Shown here: piece after piece, positions 15,244 to 23,026 of the stretch
Position numbering within the stretch: position 1 is the stretch's first letter
Layout: every line of letters starts with the position of its first letter
DNA from: Mesorhizobium sangaii
GTDB lineage: Bacteria > Pseudomonadota > Alphaproteobacteria > Rhizobiales > Rhizobiaceae
Direction: 5' to 3'
DNA: 64,000 nucleotides
NCBI RefSeq assembly: GCF_014207355.1
Contig: NZ_JACHEF010000006.1
Coordinates: forward strand, 124,001-188,000
Position numbers and translations under genes: made by a program
Notes under the pieces: generated by a model
What the model saw: the letters and a program-made list of their open reading frames with translations, nothing else
Told to the model about the DNA's origin: nothing
Databases searched by the model: none

Positions 15244-16581
15244 ATGACCCAAAAACTCTTAGCCACGACGGCACTCGCAGCGCTGGTCGCGACCGGGGCC
15301 TATGCGCAGAGTGCGACAACCCCGGCACCCGCGCAGACCCCCGCCGTTCAGGAGCCAGCCGCCGCTCGGGTGCACGCCGAAGGCAGCATTGTCACCAACA
15401 TCATCGGTGAGACCGTCTACAACGGCACCGGCGACGATGCCGAGAACATCGGCAAGGTCAGCGACGTCGTCTTCGACAAGGACGGCCAGGCCAAGTCCGT
15501 CGTCATCGGCGTTGGCGGTTTTCTGGGTGTCGGAGCGAAGAACGTCGCTTTCGATTACGACAAGCTGCAATGGGCCGAAAAGAACGGCGACCGCTGGCTG
15601 GTTGCCCAGACGACCAAGGACGAACTGACGGCGCAGCCGGAGTTCGACAGCAAGTCTTACGCGCCGGCTCCGGCGCCGGTCGCATCGACGGATGCGAAGG
15701 CTCCGTCGGCATCCGCGCCGGCTGACACCGCGCAGGCACCCGTCGACATGAACGCTGCTCCGGCCGAACCAGTGAAGCGCGCCGCCGGCAATCTCGCCAC
15801 CAATATCATCGGCGAAACCGTCTACAACGGCACCAGCGATGACGCGCAGAACATCGGCAGCGTCAACGACATCGTGCTGACGAAGGAAGGCAAGGCCGAG
15901 TCGCTTGTCATCGGCGTCGGCGGCTTCCTCGGCCTTGGCGCCAAGAATGTCACCTATGACTTCGGCAAGGCCCAGTGGGCGGAGAAAAACGGCGACCGCT
16001 GGCTGGTGGCCCAGACCACCAAGGAGGAATTGCAGGCGCAGCCGGATTTCGACCGCAAGGCCTATGATCCGGTACCGGCAACGACGGCTTCCAATGAGCC
16101 GGCGGCATCCGCACCTGCTGCTGCACCGTCCGATGCCACGGCTCCTGCCGTCGCTCCGGCTGACAAGACGGCGGAGGCTCCTGCTGCTTCGACACCCGAT
16201 GCCTCGGCACCCGACCAGACCCAGACGGCGGCAATCGACAAGTCGACCTTGACCGAGATGCCTGTCGGCGAGATTCGCGCCGACGACCTGAAGGGCACGA
16301 CCGTCTACGGCGCCAATGATGCCAAGGTCGGCGAAATCGGTGACGTCGTGCTGGCGCCCGACAACAAGACCGACGCGGTCATCGTCGACGTCGGCGGCTT
16401 CCTCGGCATTGGCGAGAAGGAAGTCGCGGTCGGCATGGACAATCTCAAATTCATGACCGACAAGGATGGCAAGAGATACCTGTACACGACCTTCACCAAG
16501 GAACAGCTCGAGGCTCAAGCTGCCTACGAGAAGGGCAGCTATGCCGAGAAGCGCGACCAACAGCGCATGATCGTGCAGTAA
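15244..16581 (+). CDS. Exported triple PRC-barrel domain protein
   Basis: A 445-aa protein with a signal peptide (residues 1-22, cleaved after AYAQ) and three PRC-barrel domains at about 50-135, 182-268 and 345-430. The first two are near copies (NIIGETVYNGT, VIGVGGFLG, WAEKNGDRWLVAQTTK) and the third is more diverged (VDVGGFLGIGEKEVAV). They are joined by Ala/Pro/Ser/Thr-rich linkers. PRC barrels are small beta barrels that bind proteins or RNA; exported versions in rhizobia are abundant stress proteins of unknown role. A GAGGAGA ribosome-binding site fixes this start rather than the longer frame from 15169. An EcfG promoter lies upstream. Confidence 0.88.
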   Translation: MTQKLLATTALAALVATGAYAQSATTPAPAQTPAVQEPAAARVHAEGSIVTNIIGETVYNGTGDDAENIGKVSDVVFDKDGQAKSVVIGVGGFLGVGAKNVAFDYDKLQWAEKNGDRWLVAQTTKDELTAQPEFDSKSYAPAPAPVASTDAKAPSASAPADTAQAPVDMNAAPAEPVKRAAGNLATNIIGETVYNGTSDDAQNIGSVNDIVLTKEGKAESLVIGVGGFLGLGAKNVTYDFGKAQWAEKNGDRWLVAQTTKEELQAQPDFDRKAYDPVPATTASNEPAASAPAAAPSDATAPAVAPADKTAEAPAASTPDASAPDQTQTAAIDKSTLTEMPVGEIRADDLKGTTVYGANDAKVGEIGDVVLAPDNKTDAVIVDVGGFLGIGEKEVAVGMDNLKFMTDKDGKRYLYTTFTKEQLEAQAAYEKGSYAEKRDQQRMIVQ

Positions 16582-16591
16582 GAAGCAACGA

Positions 16592-16618
16592 GGGCAGTAG
16601 GGCAGTAGGGCAGTAGGG
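16592..16618. repeat. Short tandem repeat, 3 x 8 bp
   Basis: GGGCAGTA is repeated three times without interruption (16592-16615) and followed by GGG, in the gap between convergent genes. It is the kind of repeat that can change copy number by slippage. Confidence 0.7.
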
Positions 16619-16643
16619 TGCGGCGCAGTTCAGGCCTGCTGCT

Positions 16644-18212
16644 CTACTGCCTTGATCCCCTGCTAACATGGCCGGCAACACCGTGCTCGGTCAGCTCGGC
16701 CAATGCCAGCGACTGGTCGAGGTGTTCGGCTCGCCAGGCAAGCAGTCTTTCGGCGAACTCCAGCCGCACGGCCAGGTAGGCCGGATCGGTGGCGAGGTTG
16801 TTCAATTCGCCCGGATCGTTTTCCAAGTCGAACAACAGCGGCGGCAAGTTGCCGCCGAAATGCACATACTTGAATTTCTCCATGCGGATGACGGCGAGAT
16901 TGCATTGGCGTGAGGCGATGCCGAAATGCCGCTCGGCGTCACCCTGGGCAATCGCGCGGAAATCGAACTCCCAATGCGCGGCATCGCGCCACGCCGCAGG
17001 TGTCCCGCCGCTCAGGAACGGCTTCAGCGAGCATCCGTCCAGATGCGGTTGTGGGGCTTCGCCGAGCAGGTCGAGAAGCGTCGGCAAGATGTCCACCGCT
17101 TCGGTGAACCGATCGACGCTGCTGCCGGCAGCCATGCCGTGGCGCGGGTCGCGGATGATCAGCGGAATGTGGTAGCTGCCGTCGAAATAGCCGCCCTTGC
17201 CCAGCATAAAATGGTCGCCCATCATCTCGGCGTGGTCCGACGTCAGCACGATGATGGTGTCGTCCCATGCGCCCGCGGCCTTGACCAGTTGCCAGATACG
17301 GCCGAGCTGCGCGTCGACCTCCGAGATCATGCCGTAGTAGATCGCGCGGATGCGGCGAAAGTCGTCGACGCTCCAATCATGCACCTTTCCACTGGCGTCG
17401 GGGCGGAACTTGGCCTGCTTCTGCCGGTCGAGATCATAGCCGAGATAGGGGTGGCTCTCCGCCTCTGCCTGCCAGCTTGCCGCACGGTGGAAGGCGGGAC
17501 CGTCGGCTGGATCATATAGCGTGTTGTATGGCGCTGGCGCGATGAAGGGCGGGTGCGGGCTGATGAAGGAAAGATGGGCAAACCATGGCGCGTCTTCCTC
17601 CTGCTCGCCGAGCCAGCGCGTGAATTCGCCGGTCAGGAAGGAGGCCGGGGTTTCGTCCTTCGAATAAACGGGCGGTGCGTTGCCGACGGCGGCCTCGGCC
17701 TTGCCGCCTTCGTTCACCGGGCGATGGATGTCAGGCGATCCGGCGCCGGTGTCGATGCCCCGCTGCTTGAGCCATGACAGCCACTGCTTCTGATGCTCGG
17801 GCAGCAACTGGCGCACCGTGAATCCCGGCAGCACGCCTTCATAGCTTTGCAGCCGTGGGTCGCCCGGCGCCAGCAGGCGCGGGTCGAGCGATACATCGGT
17901 GTAGCCGAACAACGTCGGATCATAGCCGAGGTTGCGGGCATGCAGCGCGATGTTGCCGTGACGGGCGTCGAGCGGCGTGCCGTTGCGGCAGACGCGGTTG
18001 TTCATCTGATAGAGGCCGGTGTAGAGGCAGGCGCGGGCCGGCGAGCAAGGTGCCGCACCACCATAGTGCCGCTCGAACAGCATACCCTCGGCGGCCAGCG
18101 CGTCGGCATTCGGCGTCTTCACAACCGGATGGCCGGCAGCCGACAGGCAATCGCCGCGCCACTGGTCGCATGTGATCAGAAGAACATTCGGACGCCTGGC
18201 TTTTCCGGTCAC
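16644..18212 (-). CDS. Sulfatase / phosphonate monoester hydrolase family protein
   Basis: An alkaline-phosphatase-superfamily hydrolase, 522 aa. The formylglycine site is Cys56 in PCSPARACLYTG, the Cys-type sulfatase motif that needs maturation by a formylglycine-generating enzyme. Metal-binding motifs are CDQWRGD (N-terminus) and TSDHAEMMG. It has no signal peptide, so it is probably cytosolic, like the phosphonate monoester hydrolases and choline sulfatases of rhizobia. The substrate is unknown. The GTG at 18212 is chosen because AAGGG lies 8 bases upstream; ATGs at 18251, 18329 and 18368 have no ribosome-binding site. It is divergent from a ring-cleaving dioxygenase operon, with an inverted repeat between them. 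Confidence 0.88.
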   Translation of the reverse strand: MTGKARRPNVLLITCDQWRGDCLSAAGHPVVKTPNADALAAEGMLFERHYGGAAPCSPARACLYTGLYQMNNRVCRNGTPLDARHGNIALHARNLGYDPTLFGYTDVSLDPRLLAPGDPRLQSYEGVLPGFTVRQLLPEHQKQWLSWLKQRGIDTGAGSPDIHRPVNEGGKAEAAVGNAPPVYSKDETPASFLTGEFTRWLGEQEEDAPWFAHLSFISPHPPFIAPAPYNTLYDPADGPAFHRAASWQAEAESHPYLGYDLDRQKQAKFRPDASGKVHDWSVDDFRRIRAIYYGMISEVDAQLGRIWQLVKAAGAWDDTIIVLTSDHAEMMGDHFMLGKGGYFDGSYHIPLIIRDPRHGMAAGSSVDRFTEAVDILPTLLDLLGEAPQPHLDGCSLKPFLSGGTPAAWRDAAHWEFDFRAIAQGDAERHFGIASRQCNLAVIRMEKFKYVHFGGNLPPLLFDLENDPGELNNLATDPAYLAVRLEFAERLLAWRAEHLDQSLALAELTEHGVAGHVSRGSRQ

Positions 18213-18298
18213 TCGCGATACCCTTATCCTGTATGGTCGAACGCCGGTCATGGAACCGAATTTCGGCGACGGCGCAAGCCTGACATGTTCGTCAATTG

Positions 18299-18325
18299 GT
18301 GAACAAAGTTCGTTTGATTGTTCAC
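18299..18325. promoter_or_regulatory. Operator-like inverted repeat between divergent units
   Basis: GTGAACAA (18299-18306) and TTGTTCAC (18318-18325) form 8-bp arms separated by 11 bp, midway between the sulfatase and the dioxygenase operon. This fits a dimeric regulator (for example LysR, MarR or LacI type); no regulator gene is adjacent. Confidence 0.5.
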
Positions 18326-18438
18326 TCATGAAGCACAGTCCATTCTGTGTTTGCCGCCTTTGCCGCAAACTGTGAAGCCCTCATATAGGCGTGGACAGCG
18401 GCAAGGGCCGCACAAGCACCAAGGGAAGGAGCAAGACA

Positions 18439-19371
18439 ATGCTCGATCAGATCAAGGGCCTGCATCATGTCACCTCGATGGCCAGGGATGCCCGCCAGAA
18501 CAACGACTTCTTCACCAGGAAACTCGGTCAGCGCCGGGTCAAGAAGACCGTGAATTTCGATGCGCCTGACGTTTACCATCTCTACTATGGCGACGAGGCC
18601 GGCACGCCGGGTTCGGTGATGACCTATTTTCCGTTTCCCAACATTGGCAAGGGCCGTCATGGCGTCGGCGAAGTCGGCACCACGGTCTACTCCGTGCCGG
18701 AAGGCACGCTCGCCTATTGGGAAAAGCGTTTTGCCCAAGAAGGCGTCTCTGGCGTGTCGCGCGACGAGACATTCGGCGAGAAGCGCCTGGCTTTTGCCGG
18801 ACCGGACGGCGATGGTTTCGCCCTAGTCGAGGACAAGGCCGACGCCAGAAAGCCATGGGCGAAAGGCGGCATCCCCACCGATGAGGCGATTCGCGGCTTT
18901 CACTCCGTGGCGCTCAGGCTGAAGGATGGCGGCGCCACCGAGGAGCTGCTGAAGTTCATGGGCTACGAGGAGATCGACAAGTCCGGAAATGTCAGGCGGC
19001 TGGCGGTGAAGAACGGCAATGGCGCCGACGTCATCGACATCGAATCGCTGCCGGGTGCCGCCTTCGCAGATCTCGGCGCCGGCTCTGTTCATCACGTCGC
19101 CTTCGCCGTCGTGAACCGCGCCAAGCAGCTCGAAGTGCGCAAGGCGTTGATGGACACCGGCTATCAGGTGACGCCGGTGATCGACCGCGATTATTTCTGG
19201 GCCATCTATTTCCGCACGCCGGGTGGCGTGCTGTTCGAAGTCGCCACCAACGAACCGGGATTCGATCGCGATGAGGATACCGCCCATCTCGGTGAGGCGC
19301 TGAAGCTGCCGACGCAGCATCAGCATCTGCGGCCCTATCTCGAACAGCACTTGCAGAAGCTGGAAGGCTGA
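18439..19371 (+). CDS. Ring-cleaving dioxygenase, VOC family (MhqO/LinE-like)
   Basis: A 310-aa protein with two tandem VOC (glyoxalase/extradiol dioxygenase) modules. Likely Fe(II) ligands are His in GLHHVTSM (residues 8-15), His in SVHHVAFAV, and Glu in LFEVATNEPG. The family opens hydroquinone or catechol rings; MhqO/MhqA in Bacillus acts in quinone detoxification. The start at 18439 has AAGGAG nearby and begins the first strand of the fold. Downstream, 4 bases away, is an alpha/beta hydrolase, the same pairing as mhqO and mhqD in Bacillus, which supports a hydroquinone-type substrate. Confidence 0.88.
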   Translation: MLDQIKGLHHVTSMARDARQNNDFFTRKLGQRRVKKTVNFDAPDVYHLYYGDEAGTPGSVMTYFPFPNIGKGRHGVGEVGTTVYSVPEGTLAYWEKRFAQEGVSGVSRDETFGEKRLAFAGPDGDGFALVEDKADARKPWAKGGIPTDEAIRGFHSVALRLKDGGATEELLKFMGYEEIDKSGNVRRLAVKNGNGADVIDIESLPGAAFADLGAGSVHHVAFAVVNRAKQLEVRKALMDTGYQVTPVIDRDYFWAIYFRTPGGVLFEVATNEPGFDRDEDTAHLGEALKLPTQHQHLRPYLEQHLQKLEG

Positions 19372-19375
19372 GACC

Positions 19376-19996
19376 ATGAGCAAGGACGCTTACACTTACA
19401 AGGTGCTGCCCGGTTCGCCGGGCGGTCCGTTGCTCTTCGTCTTCCATGGCACGGGGGGCGATGAAAACCAGCTTCTGTCGCTGGGGCGCGATCTCTTGCC
19501 CCAGGCAACCATCATCTCGCCACGCGGCGATGTGGCGGAGCATGGTGCGGCGCGCTTCTTCCGCCGCACCGGAGAGGGCGTCTACGACATGGGTGATCTG
19601 GCTCGGGCGACGGACAAGATGGCCGGCTTCATCAAGGCCCATATCGAGGCGGCGAAGCCGTCATCCGTGTTCGGCCTCGGCTATTCCAACGGCGCCAACA
19701 TCCTGGCCTCGGTGGTGTTTGCCGCGCCGGCGATGTTCGATGCCACGGTGCTGATGCACCCGCTGATCCCATTCGAACCTGAGATTAACGGCAGTCTCGC
19801 CGGGCGTCACATTCTCGTGACCGCCGGCCAGCGCGATCCAATCTGTCCGCCGAACCTGACAACGCGGCTCGAAGCCTATTTGCGTGCCGCCGGCGCCGAT
19901 GTCACAGTGGAGTGGCATGACGGCGGGCACGAGGTGCGGCCAAACGAAATCGAGGCGGCACGGCATCTGTTTGCCGGCGCCACCCAGGGAGTATAG
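19376..19996 (+). CDS. Alpha/beta hydrolase, phospholipase/carboxylesterase type (MhqD-like)
   Basis: A 206-aa esterase of the carboxylesterase/phospholipase family. The catalytic triad is visible: Ser in the elbow GYSNGAN, Asp in GQRDPICP, and His in GGHEVRPNE. The oxyanion loop HGTGGDE is near the N-terminus. It most likely hydrolyses the product of the preceding dioxygenase or a related ester. It is 4 bases after the dioxygenase and 2 bases before the acetyltransferase gene, so the three are one operon. Confidence 0.9.
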   Translation: MSKDAYTYKVLPGSPGGPLLFVFHGTGGDENQLLSLGRDLLPQATIISPRGDVAEHGAARFFRRTGEGVYDMGDLARATDKMAGFIKAHIEAAKPSSVFGLGYSNGANILASVVFAAPAMFDATVLMHPLIPFEPEINGSLAGRHILVTAGQRDPICPPNLTTRLEAYLRAAGADVTVEWHDGGHEVRPNEIEAARHLFAGATQGV

Positions 19997-19998
19997 CG

Positions 19999-20298
19999 AT
20001 GCCGGACCAACTGCCTGAAATCGAACTGGAAGATCGCGGTTCCAAGGGTCGCTACGTCCTGCGCGGGCCGGACGGCGCCGAGGCGGAGATGACCTTCACC
20101 AAGATCGGCGAGCACCAAATCATCATCGACCATACGGAAGTGCCGGACGTCTTCCGCGGCCAGGGTGCAGGGCTTCGGCTCGTCACCCGCGCCGTCGAGG
20201 ATGCGCGCGCGGCGGGCAAGAAGATCATCCCGCTTTGCCCGTTCGCGAACGCCCAGTTCCGCCGCCATCACGAATGGGCAGACGTGCTGAAGCAGTAG
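19999..20298 (+). CDS. GNAT-family N-acetyltransferase, short YjdJ/GTF type
   Basis: A 99-aa member of the small GNAT subgroup. It has the core TFTKIGEHQIIIDHTEVPDVFRGQGAGLRLV, where RGQGAG is the acetyl-CoA pyrophosphate-binding loop, and the C-terminal element IIPLCPFANAQFRRH typical of this subgroup. The substrate is unknown. It is the last gene of the dioxygenase-hydrolase operon, with only 2 bases between it and the hydrolase stop. The 152 bases downstream show no gene. Confidence 0.87.
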   Translation: MPDQLPEIELEDRGSKGRYVLRGPDGAEAEMTFTKIGEHQIIIDHTEVPDVFRGQGAGLRLVTRAVEDARAAGKKIIPLCPFANAQFRRHHEWADVLKQ

Positions 20299-20450
20299 GA
20301 TCGGCCGGCATTTCGTCGATCGGAACGGCGCGACATCAGGCTGTCGTCCCGCTTCGATGGCTTTGGCATTTGCACGGGTAGCGCATCTTGCCTAAGTGGA
20401 TATGATCTATCGCAGCCACCGCGCCGACAAACGAACCGAATGATCCCCCA

Positions 20451-21509
20451 ATGACCGAAACCGACCTTGTTCCCGTCTTCGACGGCCATAACGACACGTT
20501 GCTCAGACTCTACCAGTCAAAAGACACGGACGTCGAAAAGCTGTTCATCGAGGGGAAATCGGGCGGCCATGTCGACGTGCCGCGCGCGAAAGCCGGTGGC
20601 TTTGCCGGCGGCATGTTCGCCATCTTTCCGCCGCCCGTCGAGAAATCCAGGCGCAGCGCCGTGCCGTTGGCGCCGAGCGATGCCGAGCCGCTTCCGCCCG
20701 AGGTTCCGCGCGCCGATGCGTTGACCTCGACGATCGCGATGGCCTCGATCCTGTTCAGGCTGGAACGAGCCGGGGGGCTGACCGTCTGCCGCAGTGCCGG
20801 CGATGTCCGCAACGCCATGGCGCAAGGCTCGATCGCGGCTGTGTTCCACATCGAAGGGGTCGAGGCGATCGATCCCGAACTCACCATGCTCGACGTGTTG
20901 CATGCTGCCGGCCTGCGCTCGCTCGGCATCGTCTGGAGCCGGCCGAACGCCTTCGGCCACGGCGTGCCGTTCCGCTTTCCGTCCTCGCCCGACACTGGCC
21001 CCGGGTTGACCGATGCCGGCAAGGCGCTGGTCAAGGCCTGCAACCAGCTGAAGATCATGATCGACCTGTCGCATCTCAACGAGAAGGGCTTTCGCGATGT
21101 CGCAGCGCTCAGCGATGCGCCGCTGGTCGCCACCCATTCCAACGTGCACGCGATCTGCGGCCATTCGCGCAATCTCACGGACTGGCAGCTCGGTGCGATC
21201 CGCGAATCCGGCGGCATGGTCGGGCTGAACTTCGCCACCGGATTCCTGCGCGAGGACGGCCGCATGAATGCCGACACCAGCCTCGACATCATGGTGCGCC
21301 ATGTCGATTCGCTGCTGCAGGCACTGGGCGAGGACGGTGTCGGCCTCGGCTCGGATTTCGACGGCGCCATGATCCCGGCCGTCATCGGCGATGTCGCCGG
21401 CTTGCCGAAGCTCATCGATGCATTGGCCGCGCGCGGTTTCGGCCGCGCGCTGATCGAAAAGATCGCCTATCGCAACTGGCTGAGCATGCTGGAGAAAACC
21501 ATAGGCTAG
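20451..21509 (+). CDS. Membrane dipeptidase family protein (peptidase M19)
   Basis: A 352-aa zinc dipeptidase of the renal-dipeptidase family. Zinc ligands are seen as HxD in FDGHNDTL (residues about 9-16), Glu in FHIEGVEAID, and His in ATHSNVHAI; a C-terminal GSDFDGA motif is also typical. It has no signal peptide and is probably cytosolic. M19 enzymes occur beside betaine and dimethylglycine catabolic genes in Pseudomonas, and here the gene is convergent with a GcvT-like/flavoprotein operon. A link to that pathway is inferred only. No clear ribosome-binding site precedes the ATG. Confidence 0.9.
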   Translation: MTETDLVPVFDGHNDTLLRLYQSKDTDVEKLFIEGKSGGHVDVPRAKAGGFAGGMFAIFPPPVEKSRRSAVPLAPSDAEPLPPEVPRADALTSTIAMASILFRLERAGGLTVCRSAGDVRNAMAQGSIAAVFHIEGVEAIDPELTMLDVLHAAGLRSLGIVWSRPNAFGHGVPFRFPSSPDTGPGLTDAGKALVKACNQLKIMIDLSHLNEKGFRDVAALSDAPLVATHSNVHAICGHSRNLTDWQLGAIRESGGMVGLNFATGFLREDGRMNADTSLDIMVRHVDSLLQALGEDGVGLGSDFDGAMIPAVIGDVAGLPKLIDALAARGFGRALIEKIAYRNWLSMLEKTIG

Positions 21510-21515
21510 AAAGAC

Positions 21516-21761
21516 CTATTCGAAACCCATGCGCTTGAGCCAGTCCTTGCCGACACCGCGATCGCGGATGATCGGCAACGGATCCTCCGAATCGAGCCTT
21601 GCGCAGATGCGGTACACCTCGAGCGTCTCGGCGCTCATCTCGCCGCGCTTGTAGAAGAACATGGCGGCGGCATAGCGCGTGCGGCCCGACCATTTCTCGC
21701 CGAGCGGCGTGTTGACCAGCTCCCATTGCTCGGCGGCTTCGAGTTCGGATTCGTCGATCAT
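21516..21761 (-). CDS. Conserved hypothetical protein at the end of the flavoprotein operon
   Basis: An 81-aa acidic protein without membrane segments or a recognised domain. It is rich in charged residues with aromatic patches (AEQWELVNTP, RTRYAAAMFFYKRG). It is the last gene of a four-gene minus-strand operon, starting 2 bases after the GcvT-like gene ends, so it is probably an accessory or subunit of that enzyme system. I cannot assign a function. Confidence 0.7.
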   Translation of the reverse strand: MIDESELEAAEQWELVNTPLGEKWSGRTRYAAAMFFYKRGEMSAETLEVYRICARLDSEDPLPIIRDRGVGKDWLKRMGFE

Positions 21762-21763
21762 GG

Positions 21764-23023
21764 TCAGAAATCCGCCGGCGGATTGGCGGTGCGGCGGTCG
21801 AGCTTGATGAAAGGACGCGCCACCACCTTGGCCCGCTTCATCAGCTTCTGATACTGCAGCTCGCGCATGGCATAGATCTCGACCCAGAGGTCGTCGACCA
21901 TGGTATCACCGTACGGCCGCGCCAGCGAGGCAATGGCGATGTTGCGCTTGGCCATCGGTGACCACATGGCGGCGCTGACCAGGCCGACCTCCTGGCTTTT
22001 CTTGTGGTAGACGATGGCATGTTCGGCGGGGATGTTGCCTTCGATCTCCAGTCCGACCAGCACATGGCGCAGCTTGCGTTTCGCCCTGGCGTCGAGGATG
22101 GCGCGGCGACCGTTGAAATGGCTTTTCTCCAGATCGATCATGAAGCCGAGGCCGATCTCGTCCGGCATGCGTAAGCGGTCGGCGCGGATGGCGTGCTCGG
22201 CGGTGGTGAAATCCGCATTGGCGACGATCAATCCGGCCTCGAGCCGGGCGCGATTGAGCGCGGTGTAGCCGATGGCGCGGATACCGCGCAGTTGGCCGGC
22301 CGCCATCAACCGGTCCCACAGGCTGAGTGCCCTGTCGGCCGAGACGAACAGTTCGTAGCCGAGATCGCCGGTGAAGCCGGTGCGCGAAATGCCGACGGTG
22401 CCGCCATCATGCGGGAAATCGGCGAGGTCGAATATTTTGAGCCTCTCGACGCTGGCGAAGCCGGCATCACGCAGCACCGCGAAGGAGGTCGGCCCTTGCA
22501 GCGCGAGCCCAGCGACAGCCTCGGTCTCTTCCTCGACCGTCACATCGAAGCCGATCGCGCTATCGAGCAGCCATGGCAGATGCCGCTCCTGCGAACACAG
22601 CCGGAAGCGCGTCGGCGACAACCGGAACAGCGTGCCGTCATCGAGGACGAAACCCTCGTCGTCGCACCACGCCGTGTAGTGGACACGGCCGGGTTTCAGC
22701 TTGGTGACATCGCGCAAGGTGACGCGGTCGAGGAAGGCTTCGGCATCCGGCCCCTCGATCCGGTATTTGGTCATTGGCGAAATGTCGAACAGCGCCGCCT
22801 GGCTGCGGATGGCGAAGTATTCGAGTTCCTCGTCCCACAGCGAATGTGGGGCGCGATAGCCGGCCCAATTGTACCAGTCCTGGGTCTTGGCCAGCGCGTC
22901 GATGCGCGGCTGGAACGGCGTGCCGAGCCGCAGCGTGCGGAAATGGTCCTGCGCGGCGATGCGGGCGGAAACAGCCGCGTTGACTGTCTTCGAGACGGGC
23001 TTCTTCCTGGTTGACTGGGCCAT
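21764..23023 (-). CDS. GcvT-like aminomethyltransferase / folate-dependent demethylase
   Basis: A 419-aa protein of the glycine-cleavage T-protein fold. The tetrahydrofolate-binding GcvT domain spans about residues 55-300 (DISPMTKYRIEGPDAEAFLDRV, SRTGFTGDLGYELFV) and a C-terminal barrel about 320-405. Family members move a methyl or one-carbon group from N- or S-methyl compounds to folate (GcvT, dimethylglycine and sarcosine oxidase domains, DmdA). As it sits with two flavoproteins rather than GcvH and GcvP, a role in catabolism of a methylated amine is more likely than glycine cleavage. It is 3 bases after the upstream flavoprotein and 2 bases before the small hypothetical gene. Confidence 0.85.
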   Translation of the reverse strand: MAQSTRKKPVSKTVNAAVSARIAAQDHFRTLRLGTPFQPRIDALAKTQDWYNWAGYRAPHSLWDEELEYFAIRSQAALFDISPMTKYRIEGPDAEAFLDRVTLRDVTKLKPGRVHYTAWCDDEGFVLDDGTLFRLSPTRFRLCSQERHLPWLLDSAIGFDVTVEEETEAVAGLALQGPTSFAVLRDAGFASVERLKIFDLADFPHDGGTVGISRTGFTGDLGYELFVSADRALSLWDRLMAAGQLRGIRAIGYTALNRARLEAGLIVANADFTTAEHAIRADRLRMPDEIGLGFMIDLEKSHFNGRRAILDARAKRKLRHVLVGLEIEGNIPAEHAIVYHKKSQEVGLVSAAMWSPMAKRNIAIASLARPYGDTMVDDLWVEIYAMRELQYQKLMKRAKVVARPFIKLDRRTANPPADF

Positions 23024-23026
23024 GGC

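Noticed and set aside
16592..16618. CRISPR-like repeat
   Set aside because: The 8-bp units are directly adjacent without spacers, so it is a simple tandem repeat.
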